A stretch of DNA of 20,512 nt from Candidatus Dormiibacterota bacterium (GCA_030038765.1 JASHRA010000168.1:1-20512); one strand, 5' to 3'. Shown: positions 6,594 to 13,560, counted from the stretch's first letter. Numbers and translations are program-made. Notes: a model not told the origin generated them from the letters alone.

Positions 6594-7027
6594 CGCGGCA
6601 GGGCAGGCTGCTCGCGTCTCCCGGTTGTCCCGACCTCCTCCATCAATCGTCGGTTGCTCTCGATTGCAGCGTCTACCTCAGCCGCGTGCACGGTGTGGAA
6701 GCGGGCAGCGGCCTCGACCAGGCCGACCGGTAGGTCGAGGTTCTCAGCTGTCCGAGCGAGGTCTCCGGACTCGGCCCGAATGACCTCCACCACCTCCCAC
6801 ACGTCGGGCCCGCCGACCACACCGGGCCGGCGCCCGGCCGGTCCGCTGCGGAACACGATGCCGGGGAACTGGTCCATCAGCAGCCCCTCCTCGACGTAGC
6901 GTTCGGCGAGAGCGGTCTTGGGCATCTGGAACCGCTCCGCCTGCACCCTGAGTCGCTCCAGGACGTCCGGTGGTGCCCTGAACGTGAGGCTGGATCCCAC
7001 AACGTCTTGCATTGTAAGACGAGACAC
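6590..7027 (-). CDS. DUF433-type antitoxin
   Basis: The protein has 145 residues from GTG 7027, or 140 from ATG 7012, which fits the family equally well. After a short N-terminal segment that looks DNA-binding (FRAPPDVLERLRVQAERFQM, then PKTALAERYVEEGLLMD), the block PGIVFRSGPAGRRPGVVGG with DVWEVVEVIR matches the DUF433 antitoxin family, and the C-terminus ends in helices (EVDAAIESNRRLMEEV). Such proteins repress their own operon and neutralise a partner DUF5615 nuclease, which is the next gene downstream. The genes overlap by four bases. An inverted repeat sits over the start region. Confidence 0.82.
   Translation of the reverse strand: MSRLTMQDVVGSSLTFRAPPDVLERLRVQAERFQMPKTALAERYVEEGLLMDQFPGIVFRSGPAGRRPGVVGGPDVWEVVEVIRAESGDLARTAENLDLPVGLVEAAARFHTVHAAEVDAAIESNRRLMEEVGTTGRREQPALPR
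7003..7021. promoter_or_regulatory. candidate antitoxin operator (inverted repeat)
   Basis: CGTCTT (7003-7008) and AAGACG (7016-7021) are perfect 6-base complements around seven bases. The repeat overlaps ATG 7012 and lies just inside GTG 7027 of the antitoxin gene, in the divergent control region shared with the AbiEii-like gene. Antitoxins of this class usually bind such sites to autoregulate. Assignment is by position and symmetry only. Confidence 0.45.
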
Positions 7028-7072
7028 TGGTCGTGACTGCTACCGACCACCACCTACCCGACCGACTCCACC

Positions 7073-8245
7073 GTGTTGCCCGGTGCCTCTCACCGGCCGG
7101 ACGAGATCGAGCCGCACTTGGCCAGGGTGCTCGCCTGGATCCGCGACGCGTCAGGCATCGATTTCTCCGCTCGGGAGCCGATGCTGCGTCTCCGGCCCGA
7201 CGGGCAGTCGATCGAGGGACGGGTGTACTACATCGGTCCCCGCCACACGCGGCAGCCCGCTCGGGTGAAGCTCGACATCTCGGCCAACGAGGCGGTGCTC
7301 CGGCCCCCGGTTCTGCACGATATCGCGCACCCCTACCCTGATGGCCCCCTACCACGACCCGCTCGCCGCTACTCCTTCGAGGAGCTCCTTGCCGAGAAAA
7401 TTCGGGCGATGGCCCAGCGGGCCAGCCCGCGCGACCTCTACGACATCGTCAACCTGTTCCGCCGCCATGATCTACGCCTCTACCCAGAGGCCGTCCACCG
7501 AGCCCTGGTTGAGAAGTGCGCGGCCAAGGGCATCGCAGTCCCCAGCGCCGCCGACTTCGATGGCTCGCCTCTCATCACCGCACTGGAGGCTGACTGGGCC
7601 CAGATGCTAGCCCACCAACTTCCCGCCCTACCACCGCTGCAGAGCTTCCTCGATGAACTGCCTCGTCTCTTCGGCTGGCTCGAAGGCACCGCCGAGTTCG
7701 AGGAGCTTCCGCCGCTCCCGGCCAGTGGGAACGAACAGGACTGGTCCCCGCCGCCGATCGTGGCCACGTGGCACGCCGGTGTACCGCTAGAAACGGTGCG
7801 CTTCGCGGCCACCTATCACCTTTGCGTCGAGTTGTTCTACGGAGGCACCTGGCGGCGCATCGAGCCCTACTCGCTACGACGGAGCGCAGCCGGGCAACTG
7901 CCCCTCCACGCCGAACGGTCTGACGGCGGGGGTCACCGCACCTACCGCGTCGACCAGATGATTGGCCTCCGCGCCACCACGACCCCGTTCCGCCCCCGCT
8001 ACCCGATCGAGTTCTCGGCTCGCGGGCCGCTCCACGCTCCCCACCGGAGCCGCACCCCACTGGGGCGGCCGAGCATCTCCGTTCCCCCGCCACGAGCTCG
8101 CGCCGGCGCCACATACGCTTACCGGTGCAGCCGATGTGGCAAGGAGTTCCGCCACTCCAGGCCCGGCGCCTCCCTCCGTGATCACAAGGACCGCCAAGGC
8201 TACCGCTGCGGTGGGCGGAGCGGTGTCTACCTCGGGATGCGATAG
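7073..8245 (+). CDS. AbiEii-like protein missing its nucleotidyltransferase front, fused to WYL-like and zinc-ribbon domains
   Basis: The protein has 390 residues from GTG 7073. Residues 8-200 match the middle and end of AbiEii/AbiGii toxins: RVKLDIS (64-70), HPYPD, and the family signature SFEELLAEKIRAMAQRASPR then DLYDIVNLF (101-129). The usual preceding KGGT-S and SeDlD catalytic motifs are absent: only seven residues precede the homologous part, and the upstream frame hits a stop at 7034-7036. Residues 236-310 resemble a WYL domain (VELFYGGTWRRIEPYSLRR, YRVDQMIGL). A C-terminal zinc ribbon has C352-x2-C355, H371 and C379. A second possible start, GTG 7033, is in another frame and shifts out. 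It is either a decayed toxin or a repurposed ligand or nucleic-acid-sensing protein. It diverges from the toxin-antitoxin pair. Confidence 0.7.
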   Translation: MLPGASHRPDEIEPHLARVLAWIRDASGIDFSAREPMLRLRPDGQSIEGRVYYIGPRHTRQPARVKLDISANEAVLRPPVLHDIAHPYPDGPLPRPARRYSFEELLAEKIRAMAQRASPRDLYDIVNLFRRHDLRLYPEAVHRALVEKCAAKGIAVPSAADFDGSPLITALEADWAQMLAHQLPALPPLQSFLDELPRLFGWLEGTAEFEELPPLPASGNEQDWSPPPIVATWHAGVPLETVRFAATYHLCVELFYGGTWRRIEPYSLRRSAAGQLPLHAERSDGGGHRTYRVDQMIGLRATTTPFRPRYPIEFSARGPLHAPHRSRTPLGRPSISVPPPRARAGATYAYRCSRCGKEFRHSRPGASLRDHKDRQGYRCGGRSGVYLGMR

Positions 8246-8330
8246 TCCCTCCCCGACACCTGATCCTGGCTCAGGCGGGACCAGCTCAGTGCCACCGATG
8301 CCGGACGTTCGGCCTGCTGATCCAGCGTGA

Positions 8331-8346
8331 TGGTGGGAGACCACCA
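8331..8346 (+). terminator. short hairpin downstream of the AbiEii-like gene
   Basis: TGGTGG and CCACCA pair perfectly around GAGA, a GNRA-type tetraloop. It lies about 85 bases after the stop and 70 bases before the methyltransferase start. There is no U-tract, so intrinsic termination is uncertain. The rest of the 8246-8416 gap shows no gene. Confidence 0.3.
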
Positions 8347-8404
8347 CTTCCTGAGAGTTGTAGCGGCCAGGGCACCCTCACCGCAGGCCTCCTGCATAGC
8401 TGCT

Positions 8405-8410
8405 TAGGAT
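8405..8410 (+). promoter_or_regulatory. -10 box for a probably leaderless methyltransferase mRNA
   Basis: TAGGAT is followed by six bases and then the GTG start codon at 8417, so transcription would begin at or next to the start codon. There is no Shine-Dalgarno sequence. The same spacing recurs at 11657 and 19986. Confidence 0.45.
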
Positions 8411-8416
8411 CGGGGC

Positions 8417-9178
8417 GTGTCGCTCCACCCTCAGGCCGAGGCCGGTTTCGCCCGGGCCGCCGCCGCCTACGAGCGGGGCCGGCCCGGCTACCCGGCGGCG
8501 GCGGTGGGCTGGCTCGCGGAGCGCCTCCACCTCGGTCCGGGCAAGCTGCTGCTGGACCTCGGCGCCGGCACCGGCAAGCTGACCCGCCAACTCCTCCCCT
8601 ACGGCGCCCGGGTGGTGGCGGTGGAGCCGGTGGCGGAGATGGCGGAGCTGCTCCGCGCCTCCTGCCCGGGCGTGGAGGTGCTGAGCTCCACCGTGGCCGA
8701 GACCGGGCTCCCCTCGGGCTCGGTGGACGCCGCCAGCGCCGGCCAGTCCTTCCACTGGTTCGACAACCCGGAGTCGCTGCGGGAGATCCACCGCATCCTC
8801 CGCCCCCGGGGACGGCTGGGCCTGGTCTGGAACCGCCGCGACCCCAGCTCGCCGCTCTGGCACGCCACCAGCGAGCTGATCCGCCCCTACCGCCAGGGCG
8901 CCCCCGACGCCAGCCGGGGGGAGTGGCGGCGGGCCCTGGAGGAGAGCGGCCTCTTCGGCCCCCTGGAGTCCCGCGCCTTCACCCACCGGCAGCATGCCGG
9001 GCCGGAGCTGCTGGCGGACCGGGTCCTCTCCACCAGCTTCGTGGCCACCCTGGACCCGGGGCGCCAGGCGGAGATCCGGCAGCGGCTGATGGACCTGGCC
9101 CGGGAGCACCAGGCGGCGCCCGGCCGCCCCCTCTCCCTCCCCTACCGCACCGAGGTCTTCGCCTGCAGTGCCTGCTGA
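8417..9178 (+). CDS. class I SAM-dependent methyltransferase
   Basis: The protein has 253 residues from GTG 8417. Motif I is LLLDLGAGTGKLT (44-56), the acidic residue after strand 2 is in VVAVEP (66-71), and SAGQSFHWFDNPESLREIHR then ILRPRGRLGLVWNRRD are the post-II and III blocks of the UbiE/Methyltransf_11 group. The N-terminal YERGRPGYP segment is typical of the group that includes yeast TMT1-like trans-aconitate methyltransferases, but substrate cannot be told from sequence. The start lies six bases after a TAGGAT box. The end overlaps the next gene by 11 bases, so the two are probably co-transcribed. Confidence 0.9.
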   Translation: MSLHPQAEAGFARAAAAYERGRPGYPAAAVGWLAERLHLGPGKLLLDLGAGTGKLTRQLLPYGARVVAVEPVAEMAELLRASCPGVEVLSSTVAETGLPSGSVDAASAGQSFHWFDNPESLREIHRILRPRGRLGLVWNRRDPSSPLWHATSELIRPYRQGAPDASRGEWRRALEESGLFGPLESRAFTHRQHAGPELLADRVLSTSFVATLDPGRQAEIRQRLMDLAREHQAAPGRPLSLPYRTEVFACSAC

Positions 9179-9614
9179 GGCGGGGCCGCCACCGGCGCCC
9201 CTGCCGCCCGACTTCCTGCGCCAGCTGGAGGGCCGGGAGGAGCTCCTGGTCAGCTCCCGGGACGGGGCCGGGAGGGGCCGGGTGCCGATGTGGTTCGCCG
9301 TGGCCCCTCCCGGCCATGTCTACCTGCTCACCCCGGCGGTGACGCTGAAGGCCGAGCGCTGGCGCCGGGACCCCTGGGTGGAGCTGCGGGTGCCGGGCGG
9401 GGGCCCGCGCCTCGAGGGCGTCGTCTCGGAGCTCGGCTGGGAGGAGGCGGAGCCGCTGGCCGGCATCCTCACCGAGCGCTTCGCCCTGGCCGGCGCGGCC
9501 ACGCCGGAGGCGCTGCGCTGGATGCTGGAGGACGGCAGCCGGCGCCTGCTGCGGGTGGGGCAGCGCCCCGGCTCAGACCTCCCCGGCCCGGTCCAGGGCC
9601 AGGACCGCGGCTAG
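9168..9614 (+). CDS. PPOX-type (pyridoxamine 5'-phosphate oxidase-like) split-barrel protein
   Basis: The protein has 148 residues from GTG 9168, which overlaps the methyltransferase stop. FLRQLEGREELLVSSRDGAG, RVPMWFAVAPPGHVYLLTP, TLKAERWRRDPWVELRVPG and LEGVVSELGWEEAEPLAGIL follow the strand order of PPOX flavin or F420-binding split barrels (the P-M/V-W-F and K-x-x-x-L/W-R-x-D-P-x-V blocks). Such proteins use FMN, F420 or haem-type ligands; which one is unclear. The C-terminal 14 codons overlap the convergent M20 hydrolase gene by 42 bases, and the last 20 residues have no family resemblance, so the natural protein may have been shorter. Confidence 0.75.
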   Translation: MPAEAGPPPAPLPPDFLRQLEGREELLVSSRDGAGRGRVPMWFAVAPPGHVYLLTPAVTLKAERWRRDPWVELRVPGGGPRLEGVVSELGWEEAEPLAGILTERFALAGAATPEALRWMLEDGSRRLLRVGQRPGSDLPGPVQGQDRG

Positions 9615-10829
9615 CAGCGCCTCCACCCCGAGCGCCACCTGGGCCGGCTCGGTCCACTCCTCGGGGCAGTGGCTGCGACCCCCGCGGGAGGGCACGAAGA
9701 GCATCGCCGCCGGGCAGAGCCGGGCCACCAGGGCGGCGTCGTGGCCGGCCCAGGACTCCAGCTCCAGCTGCGACTGGCCCAGCTCCGAGATGGCATCCCG
9801 GAGCAGCCGGCGGAGCCCCTCGTGGCAGCGCACGGGTGCCTCCCGGGAGATCCACTCCAGCTCCACCTCCAGCTCCCGCTCCGCGCCCACCCGGCGCGCC
9901 TCCGCCTCCAGCCCGGCCGCCGCCCGCTCCAGCCAGGAGGGCTCGGGGCTGCGCAGCTCGGCCCAGAGCCGGCTCCAGCCGGGCACCACGTTGCTGGCCC
10001 CGGGGAGGACCTCCAGCCGGCCCACCGTGCCCACCCCGGGCACGCCTCCCGGGGCCTCGGCGGCCAGCCGCTCCAGGCCCAGGACCAGCTCCGCGGCCCC
10101 GGCCAGGGCGTCCCGGCGCCGGCCCATGGGCGTGGTCCCGGCGTGGTCGGCGCGGCCGGTGAGGCGGACCTCGGCCCGCTCCACGCCGCAGATGGCGGTG
10201 ACCACGCCGAGCGGCACCCCGGCCTCCTCCAGCCGCCGGCCCTGCTCGATGTGGAGCTCGAGGTAGCCCAGCAGCCGGTCCGGCTCCCACAGCGCGGAGC
10301 CCAGCTCCCGGGGCCGGGCGCCGAAGGCGGAGAGCGCCTCGCCGAGCGTCTCCCCGGCCCCGTCCCGCAGCCCCAGGTGGGGCTCCAGGGCGCCGCTCAC
10401 GGCCCGGCTGCCGAGGCAGCTGAGTCCGAAGCGATTGGGCTCCTCGCCCAGGAAGTCCACCACCAGCAGGGGGTGGCGGAGGCCCTGTCCGGCCGCCCGC
10501 AGCACCCGCACCAGCTCGATCGCGCCCAGCACCCCGGCCATGCCGTCGAAGCGGCCGCCCCCGGCCACGGTGTCGGTGTGGGAGCCGATCGCGATCTGGG
10601 GCAGCCCCGCCTGCGCGCCCGGGAGCCGGCCCAGGAGGTTGCCGGCGACGTCCACCTGGACGCCGAGGCCGGCCTCCTCCATCAGCTCGCGGACCAGCTG
10701 GCGGGAGCGCCGGTAGGGCTCGGAGAAGGTGCGCCGGGTCCAGCCCGGCTGCTCCGGCTCGCGCACCTCGGCGAGCTCCATCAGCTGGGAGAAGAGGCGC
10801 TCCTCGTCGACGCGCGGCGTCTCGCTCAC
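9573..10829 (-). CDS. M20-family amidohydrolase (allantoate / N-carbamoyl-amino-acid hydrolase type)
   Basis: The protein has 418 residues from GTG 10829; ATG 10889 would add 20 residues and crowd the divergent start. All metal and catalytic residues of the family are visible: H84 in IGSHTDTV, D95 in GGRFDG, E129-E130 in FLGEEPNRFG, H193 in LELHIEQG, and H387 in RGGRSHCPEEWT. GRADHAGTTPMGRRRDA (225-241) and AGHDAALVA are the dimerisation and substrate-binding blocks. The family cleaves ureido or carbamoyl C-N bonds of allantoate, N-carbamoyl amino acids or beta-alanine compounds with two Zn/Mn ions. The exact substrate is not determined; no purine or hydantoin genes adjoin. Confidence 0.9.
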   Translation of the reverse strand: MSETPRVDEERLFSQLMELAEVREPEQPGWTRRTFSEPYRRSRQLVRELMEEAGLGVQVDVAGNLLGRLPGAQAGLPQIAIGSHTDTVAGGGRFDGMAGVLGAIELVRVLRAAGQGLRHPLLVVDFLGEEPNRFGLSCLGSRAVSGALEPHLGLRDGAGETLGEALSAFGARPRELGSALWEPDRLLGYLELHIEQGRRLEEAGVPLGVVTAICGVERAEVRLTGRADHAGTTPMGRRRDALAGAAELVLGLERLAAEAPGGVPGVGTVGRLEVLPGASNVVPGWSRLWAELRSPEPSWLERAAAGLEAEARRVGAERELEVELEWISREAPVRCHEGLRRLLRDAISELGQSQLELESWAGHDAALVARLCPAAMLFVPSRGGRSHCPEEWTEPAQVALGVEALLAAVLALDRAGEV

Positions 10830-10895
10830 GAGTCCCGACCGTAGCAGCGCCCGGGCCACTTGTGCCGCTGCGCCGGGGCCTGGGACCATGGCCCG

Positions 10896-11456
10896 GTGCC
10901 GACCCGCGAAGACGCCCTCCAGCTGCTCTACCAGCACACCCGCACCGAGAGCCTGCGCCGGCACGGCCTGGCCCTGGAGGCGGTGATGCGGGCGGCAGCC
11001 CAGCAGCAGGGCGCCGAGGAGGAGCTCTGGGCCGTCACCGGGCTGCTCCACGACTTCGATTACGAGGCCCATCCGGACCAGCACCCGTTCTGGGGACGGC
11101 CCGTGCTGGAGGCGGCCGGCTACCCCGAGGAGGTGGTGCTGGCGATCCAGGGCCACGCCAACTTCAGCGGCGTGCCCCGGGAGACGCCGCTGGCCCGCTG
11201 GCTCTTCGCCCTCGACGAGCTGACCGGCTTCGTCATCGCCGTGGCCCTGGTCCAGCCCGGGCACCGCGTCGACCTGGTCCAGGCCCGCTCCGTGCGCAAG
11301 AAGCTGAAGGACCGCTCCTTCGCCCGCAGCGTGCTGCGCGAGGACATCGTCCAGGGCGCCGAGGAGCTGGGCCTGGAGCTGGAGCAGCTGGTGGAGCTGG
11401 TGGTGGGCGCGCTCACGCCGCTGGCGGCCAGCCTCGGCCTGGGTGGGCCGGAATAG
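10896..11456 (+). CDS. HD-domain phosphohydrolase-like protein
   Basis: The protein has 186 residues from GTG 10896; another GTG at 10860 would add 12. The HD fold shows H23 (LRRHGLA), H52-D53 in LLHDFDYE, H87 in IQGHANF and D107 in FALDELTGF, the full metal-ligand set of the HDIG-type family. These proteins are widespread and often annotated as predicted hydrolases; the substrate is unknown. The C-terminus is helical and Leu/Glu-rich. It is divergent from the M20 hydrolase and is followed 29 bases later by tRNA-Ser. Confidence 0.85.
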   Translation: MPTREDALQLLYQHTRTESLRRHGLALEAVMRAAAQQQGAEEELWAVTGLLHDFDYEAHPDQHPFWGRPVLEAAGYPEEVVLAIQGHANFSGVPRETPLARWLFALDELTGFVIAVALVQPGHRVDLVQARSVRKKLKDRSFARSVLREDIVQGAEELGLELEQLVELVVGALTPLAASLGLGGPE

Positions 11457-11463
11457 CTGGCCC

Positions 11464-11469
11464 TATACT
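11464..11469 (+). promoter_or_regulatory. -10 box for tRNA-Ser
   Basis: TATACT lies 16 bases before the mature tRNA 5' end and directly after the HD-protein stop codon. No good -35 hexamer is visible. Confidence 0.45.
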
Positions 11470-11485
11470 CCAGGGCACCCCGCCC

Positions 11486-11578
11486 GGGGAGGTGGCTGAG
11501 TGGTCGAAAGCGCCCGCCTGCTAAGCGGGTGACGGGGGTCAACCTCGTCCGAGGGTTCGAATCCCTCCCTTCCCGCCA
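11486..11578 (+). tRNA. tRNA-Ser (anticodon GCT), CCA encoded
   Basis: The acceptor GGGGAGG (11486-11492) pairs with CCTTCCC (11568-11574), including one G-T pair. The anticodon stem CCCGC/GCGGG encloses CTGCTAA with GCT at 11520-11522. A long variable arm marks a class II tRNA. The T arm is GAGGG-TTCGAAT-CCCTC. Discriminator G11575 and encoded CCA follow. It reads AGC and AGU codons. Confidence 0.96.
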
Positions 11579-11644
11579 GGTGACGGCCCCCTGATCGCGG
11601 GCAACATTGCTGTTTTGGGAGCGACATTCCCGGCTTGGCCTGGT

Positions 11645-11650
11645 TACCAT
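11645..11650 (+). promoter_or_regulatory. -10 box for a leaderless mRNA
   Basis: TACCAT followed by six bases and GTG 11657. The preceding 11579-11644 stretch is locally less GC-rich and contains no gene. Confidence 0.4.
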
Positions 11651-11656
11651 GCCGGG

Positions 11657-12214
11657 GTGAGCCAGCCCGAGCCCAACCAGGGTGGCGCGGTGCTCGACCT
11701 GATCTCGCTGCCGGGCCGGATCGCGGAGCGCTACCGGGAGACCGCCCGGGAGCGGCCCGACGAGGACATCAACATGCGCGTCCTCAGCTCCTTCGTGCTC
11801 ACCTTCGGCACCGTGCGCTTCATCACCCACTCCATCCGCAACCACTGGCTGCCCTTCCAGAACATCGTCCTGGGAGGCAAGAAGGGCGGCTCGGGGCTGC
11901 ACATCCACCACCTGGTCTGGGGCATCGTGGCCCTCACCGGCTCCGGCTACGCCGCCCTGCTCCAGACCAAGTACCCGTGGCGGCGTCGCCTGGCCCCGGT
12001 CTACGGCGCCGGCGTCGCCCTCACCTACGACGAGTTCGCCCTCTGGCTCCACCTGGAGGACGACTACTGGAGCAAGCAGGGCCGCGACAGCGTCGACGCG
12101 GTGGTCCTGCTGAGCGCCCTCTTCGGCCTCGCCTCGGCGTCGCCGCTGTTCTGGCAGCGCGCCTTCCAGGAGGTGAGCCGCACGGCCGGCCTGGCCCGGC
12201 CCCAGGGGACGTGA
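11657..12214 (+). CDS. conserved membrane protein of unknown function with His-rich motif
   Basis: The protein has 185 residues from GTG 11657 (GTG or ATG-type extension upstream is possible but would cross the promoter box). Hydrophobic segments lie near 44-58, 86-103, 114-130 and 146-165, so it has probably three or four membrane passes. Distinctive conserved-looking residues are the cluster HIHH (82-85), TYDEFALWLHLEDDYW (123-138) and RDSVDAVV. Similar proteins are known to me from actinobacteria as uncharacterised integral membrane proteins; I cannot name a function. The His/Asp/Glu spacing could form a metal site inside the membrane. It precedes the HTH/W-repeat gene by 52 bases and may be co-transcribed with it. 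Confidence 0.75.
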   Translation: MSQPEPNQGGAVLDLISLPGRIAERYRETARERPDEDINMRVLSSFVLTFGTVRFITHSIRNHWLPFQNIVLGGKKGGSGLHIHHLVWGIVALTGSGYAALLQTKYPWRRRLAPVYGAGVALTYDEFALWLHLEDDYWSKQGRDSVDAVVLLSALFGLASASPLFWQRAFQEVSRTAGLARPQGT

Positions 12215-12266
12215 GGGAGGTCGCTGTCGGGGGGCGCGACGCAGCAGCATCGGGAGGGAACAGCAG

Positions 12267-13496
12267 ATGGCTGACGACTACCTGACCGTCGACGAGGTGG
12301 CCGCCCAGCTGGCCGTGCCGGTGGAGATGGTCCAGCGCCGCATCGAGTCGGGCGACATCCCCGTCCACTGGGTCGAGACGGGGGGCAAGCTGGAGATGCG
12401 GATCAGCTCGGCCGAGATCGGCGTCGAGCAGCCCGCCGCGGCCACGCCCTTCCCCACCCCGGAGGCGCTGGAGTCGGAGGCGGCCGCGCCCCAGGCCCCG
12501 GAGAGCAGCGCCCCCGGCTGGAGCGTGCGGCCCAGCGACTACAGCCAGGACGTCTGGGGCGGGTCCGCCGAGGAGCCGGCCGCCGCCGCCGCGGGGACCC
12601 CGGAGGAGGAGAACCCGGCCCCCTGGGCGGTGGAGCCGGAGCCCGGCCCGGAGCTGGGGGGGACCCCCGAGCCGGGCCCGGAGCTCCCCCCCGCCGCCGA
12701 GGAGAGCTCCCCGCCGGTGTGGTCGGCGGAGCCCTCCACATGGGAGGACGAGCCCCTGGAGCGGCCCGCCGAGAGCGCCGCCTGGGGCGCCCCATCCGAG
12801 CTCCCGGAGACGGCCGTCTGGGGCCCGGAGCCGGCGCCCGCGGCCGAGGAGCCGGCGGAGGAGGGGGCGGTGGCGCAGCCGCCCGCCTTCCCGCCTGCCC
12901 CGGCCGACGCCTTCTTCCCCCTCGACGAGGAGGAGGACCTGGACGAGTCCAGCTACGGGGTGCCGCCGCCCCCGGCCGCGAGCGCTCCCTTCGCGCCCGT
13001 GGAGGAGGCGCCGGCGCCGGCCCCGGAGCCGGTGGAGGCGGTGGCCGAGGAGCAGGAGGAGGAGGAGGAGGAGGTCAGCCTTGCCGAGGGGGAGGACCTG
13101 GGCGAGGAGAGCGACCTCCTCTCCGGCGACAGCCTCCTCCCCAGCGAGTTCCTGGGCACGGAGGCGCCGGCTCCCGCCAGCCTGGTCCCGGCCCCGGGCC
13201 CGGAGAGCATCCCCGGCCTCAGCTCGATCGACGCCCGGGAGCTGGTCTCGGGCCTCTTCGAGCGCTGGGAGCGGGCCCTGGAGCAGCGCATCCAGGCCGA
13301 GCAGCGGCTCCGCTGGGAGGCCGAGCTGGAGCGCCGCATGCGCCAGGTGCGGGACCTCAAGCAGGAGCTGGAGAACACCCGCAAGGCCAACGCCGCCCAG
13401 CTCGCGGAGCGGGAGCAGGAGGTGCTGGCGCTGCGCAACCGGCTCCGGGAGCAGGGCGAGGCCCAGGGCAAGGGCCGGGGGCTCTTCCGCCGCTGA
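12267..13496 (+). CDS. HTH protein with acidic tryptophan-repeat linker and C-terminal coiled coil
   Basis: The protein has 409 residues from ATG 12267, with GGGAGGG about nine bases upstream. Residues 4-52 (YLTVDEVAAQLAVPVEMVQR, then RIESGDIPVHWVE) are an excisionase/MerR-type helix-turn-helix. Residues 55-315 are an acidic Pro/Ala/Glu-rich, probably disordered linker holding tryptophans at 85, 97, 120, 152, 159, 173 and 185 in similar settings (APWAVEP, PVWSAEP, AAWGAP, AVWGPEP), a PEPGPEL heptad repeated at 124-130 and 134-140, and an uninterrupted EEEEEE run. Residues 320-396 form a Glu/Arg/Gln-rich coiled coil with a basic tail (GKGRGLFRR). I do not recognise the whole protein. It could be a DNA-tethering or polar scaffold protein. 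A strong hairpin separates it from dnaG. Confidence 0.78.
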   Translation: MADDYLTVDEVAAQLAVPVEMVQRRIESGDIPVHWVETGGKLEMRISSAEIGVEQPAAATPFPTPEALESEAAAPQAPESSAPGWSVRPSDYSQDVWGGSAEEPAAAAAGTPEEENPAPWAVEPEPGPELGGTPEPGPELPPAAEESSPPVWSAEPSTWEDEPLERPAESAAWGAPSELPETAVWGPEPAPAAEEPAEEGAVAQPPAFPPAPADAFFPLDEEEDLDESSYGVPPPPAASAPFAPVEEAPAPAPEPVEAVAEEQEEEEEEVSLAEGEDLGEESDLLSGDSLLPSEFLGTEAPAPASLVPAPGPESIPGLSSIDARELVSGLFERWERALEQRIQAEQRLRWEAELERRMRQVRDLKQELENTRKANAAQLAEREQEVLALRNRLREQGEAQGKGRGLFRR

Positions 13497-13499
13497 GGC

Positions 13500-13525
13500 G
13501 GGCCCGGGGTCGCGCCCCCGGGCCC
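13500..13525 (+). terminator. strong GC hairpin after the HTH/W-repeat gene
   Basis: GGGCCCGGGG (13500-13509) pairs perfectly with CCCCGGGCCC (13516-13525) around six bases, four bases after the stop codon. No U-tract follows, so it may be a terminator that needs no strong U-run, an mRNA-stability stem or a Rho-context structure. Confidence 0.5.
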
Positions 13526-13551
13526 TGCGGGGTGGCACGCCGCCAGCGCGC

Positions 13552-13560
13552 TGCTACCTT
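13552..13560 (+). promoter_or_regulatory. extended -10 promoter element for dnaG-rpoD
   Basis: TGC directly followed by TACCTT is a TGn-extended -10, giving a transcription start near 13567 and a leader of about 60 bases to the dnaG ATG. There is no TTGACA-like -35, which extended -10 promoters can dispense with. Confidence 0.4.

Noticed and set aside
10830..11264. N-terminal extension of the M20 hydrolase frame beyond 10829
   Set aside because: The extension runs antisense through the HD-domain gene and does not resemble M20 proteins; GTG 10829 gives normal family length.
11579..11656. Terminator with TTTT after tRNA-Ser
   Set aside because: The only stem before the T-run is four bases with a two-base loop, which is not a credible hairpin.
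12590..12700. PEPGPEL repeat and Pro/Glu-rich DNA as a tandem-repeat or mobile element
   Set aside because: Only two heptad copies, in frame inside a disordered protein linker; no sign of mobility.
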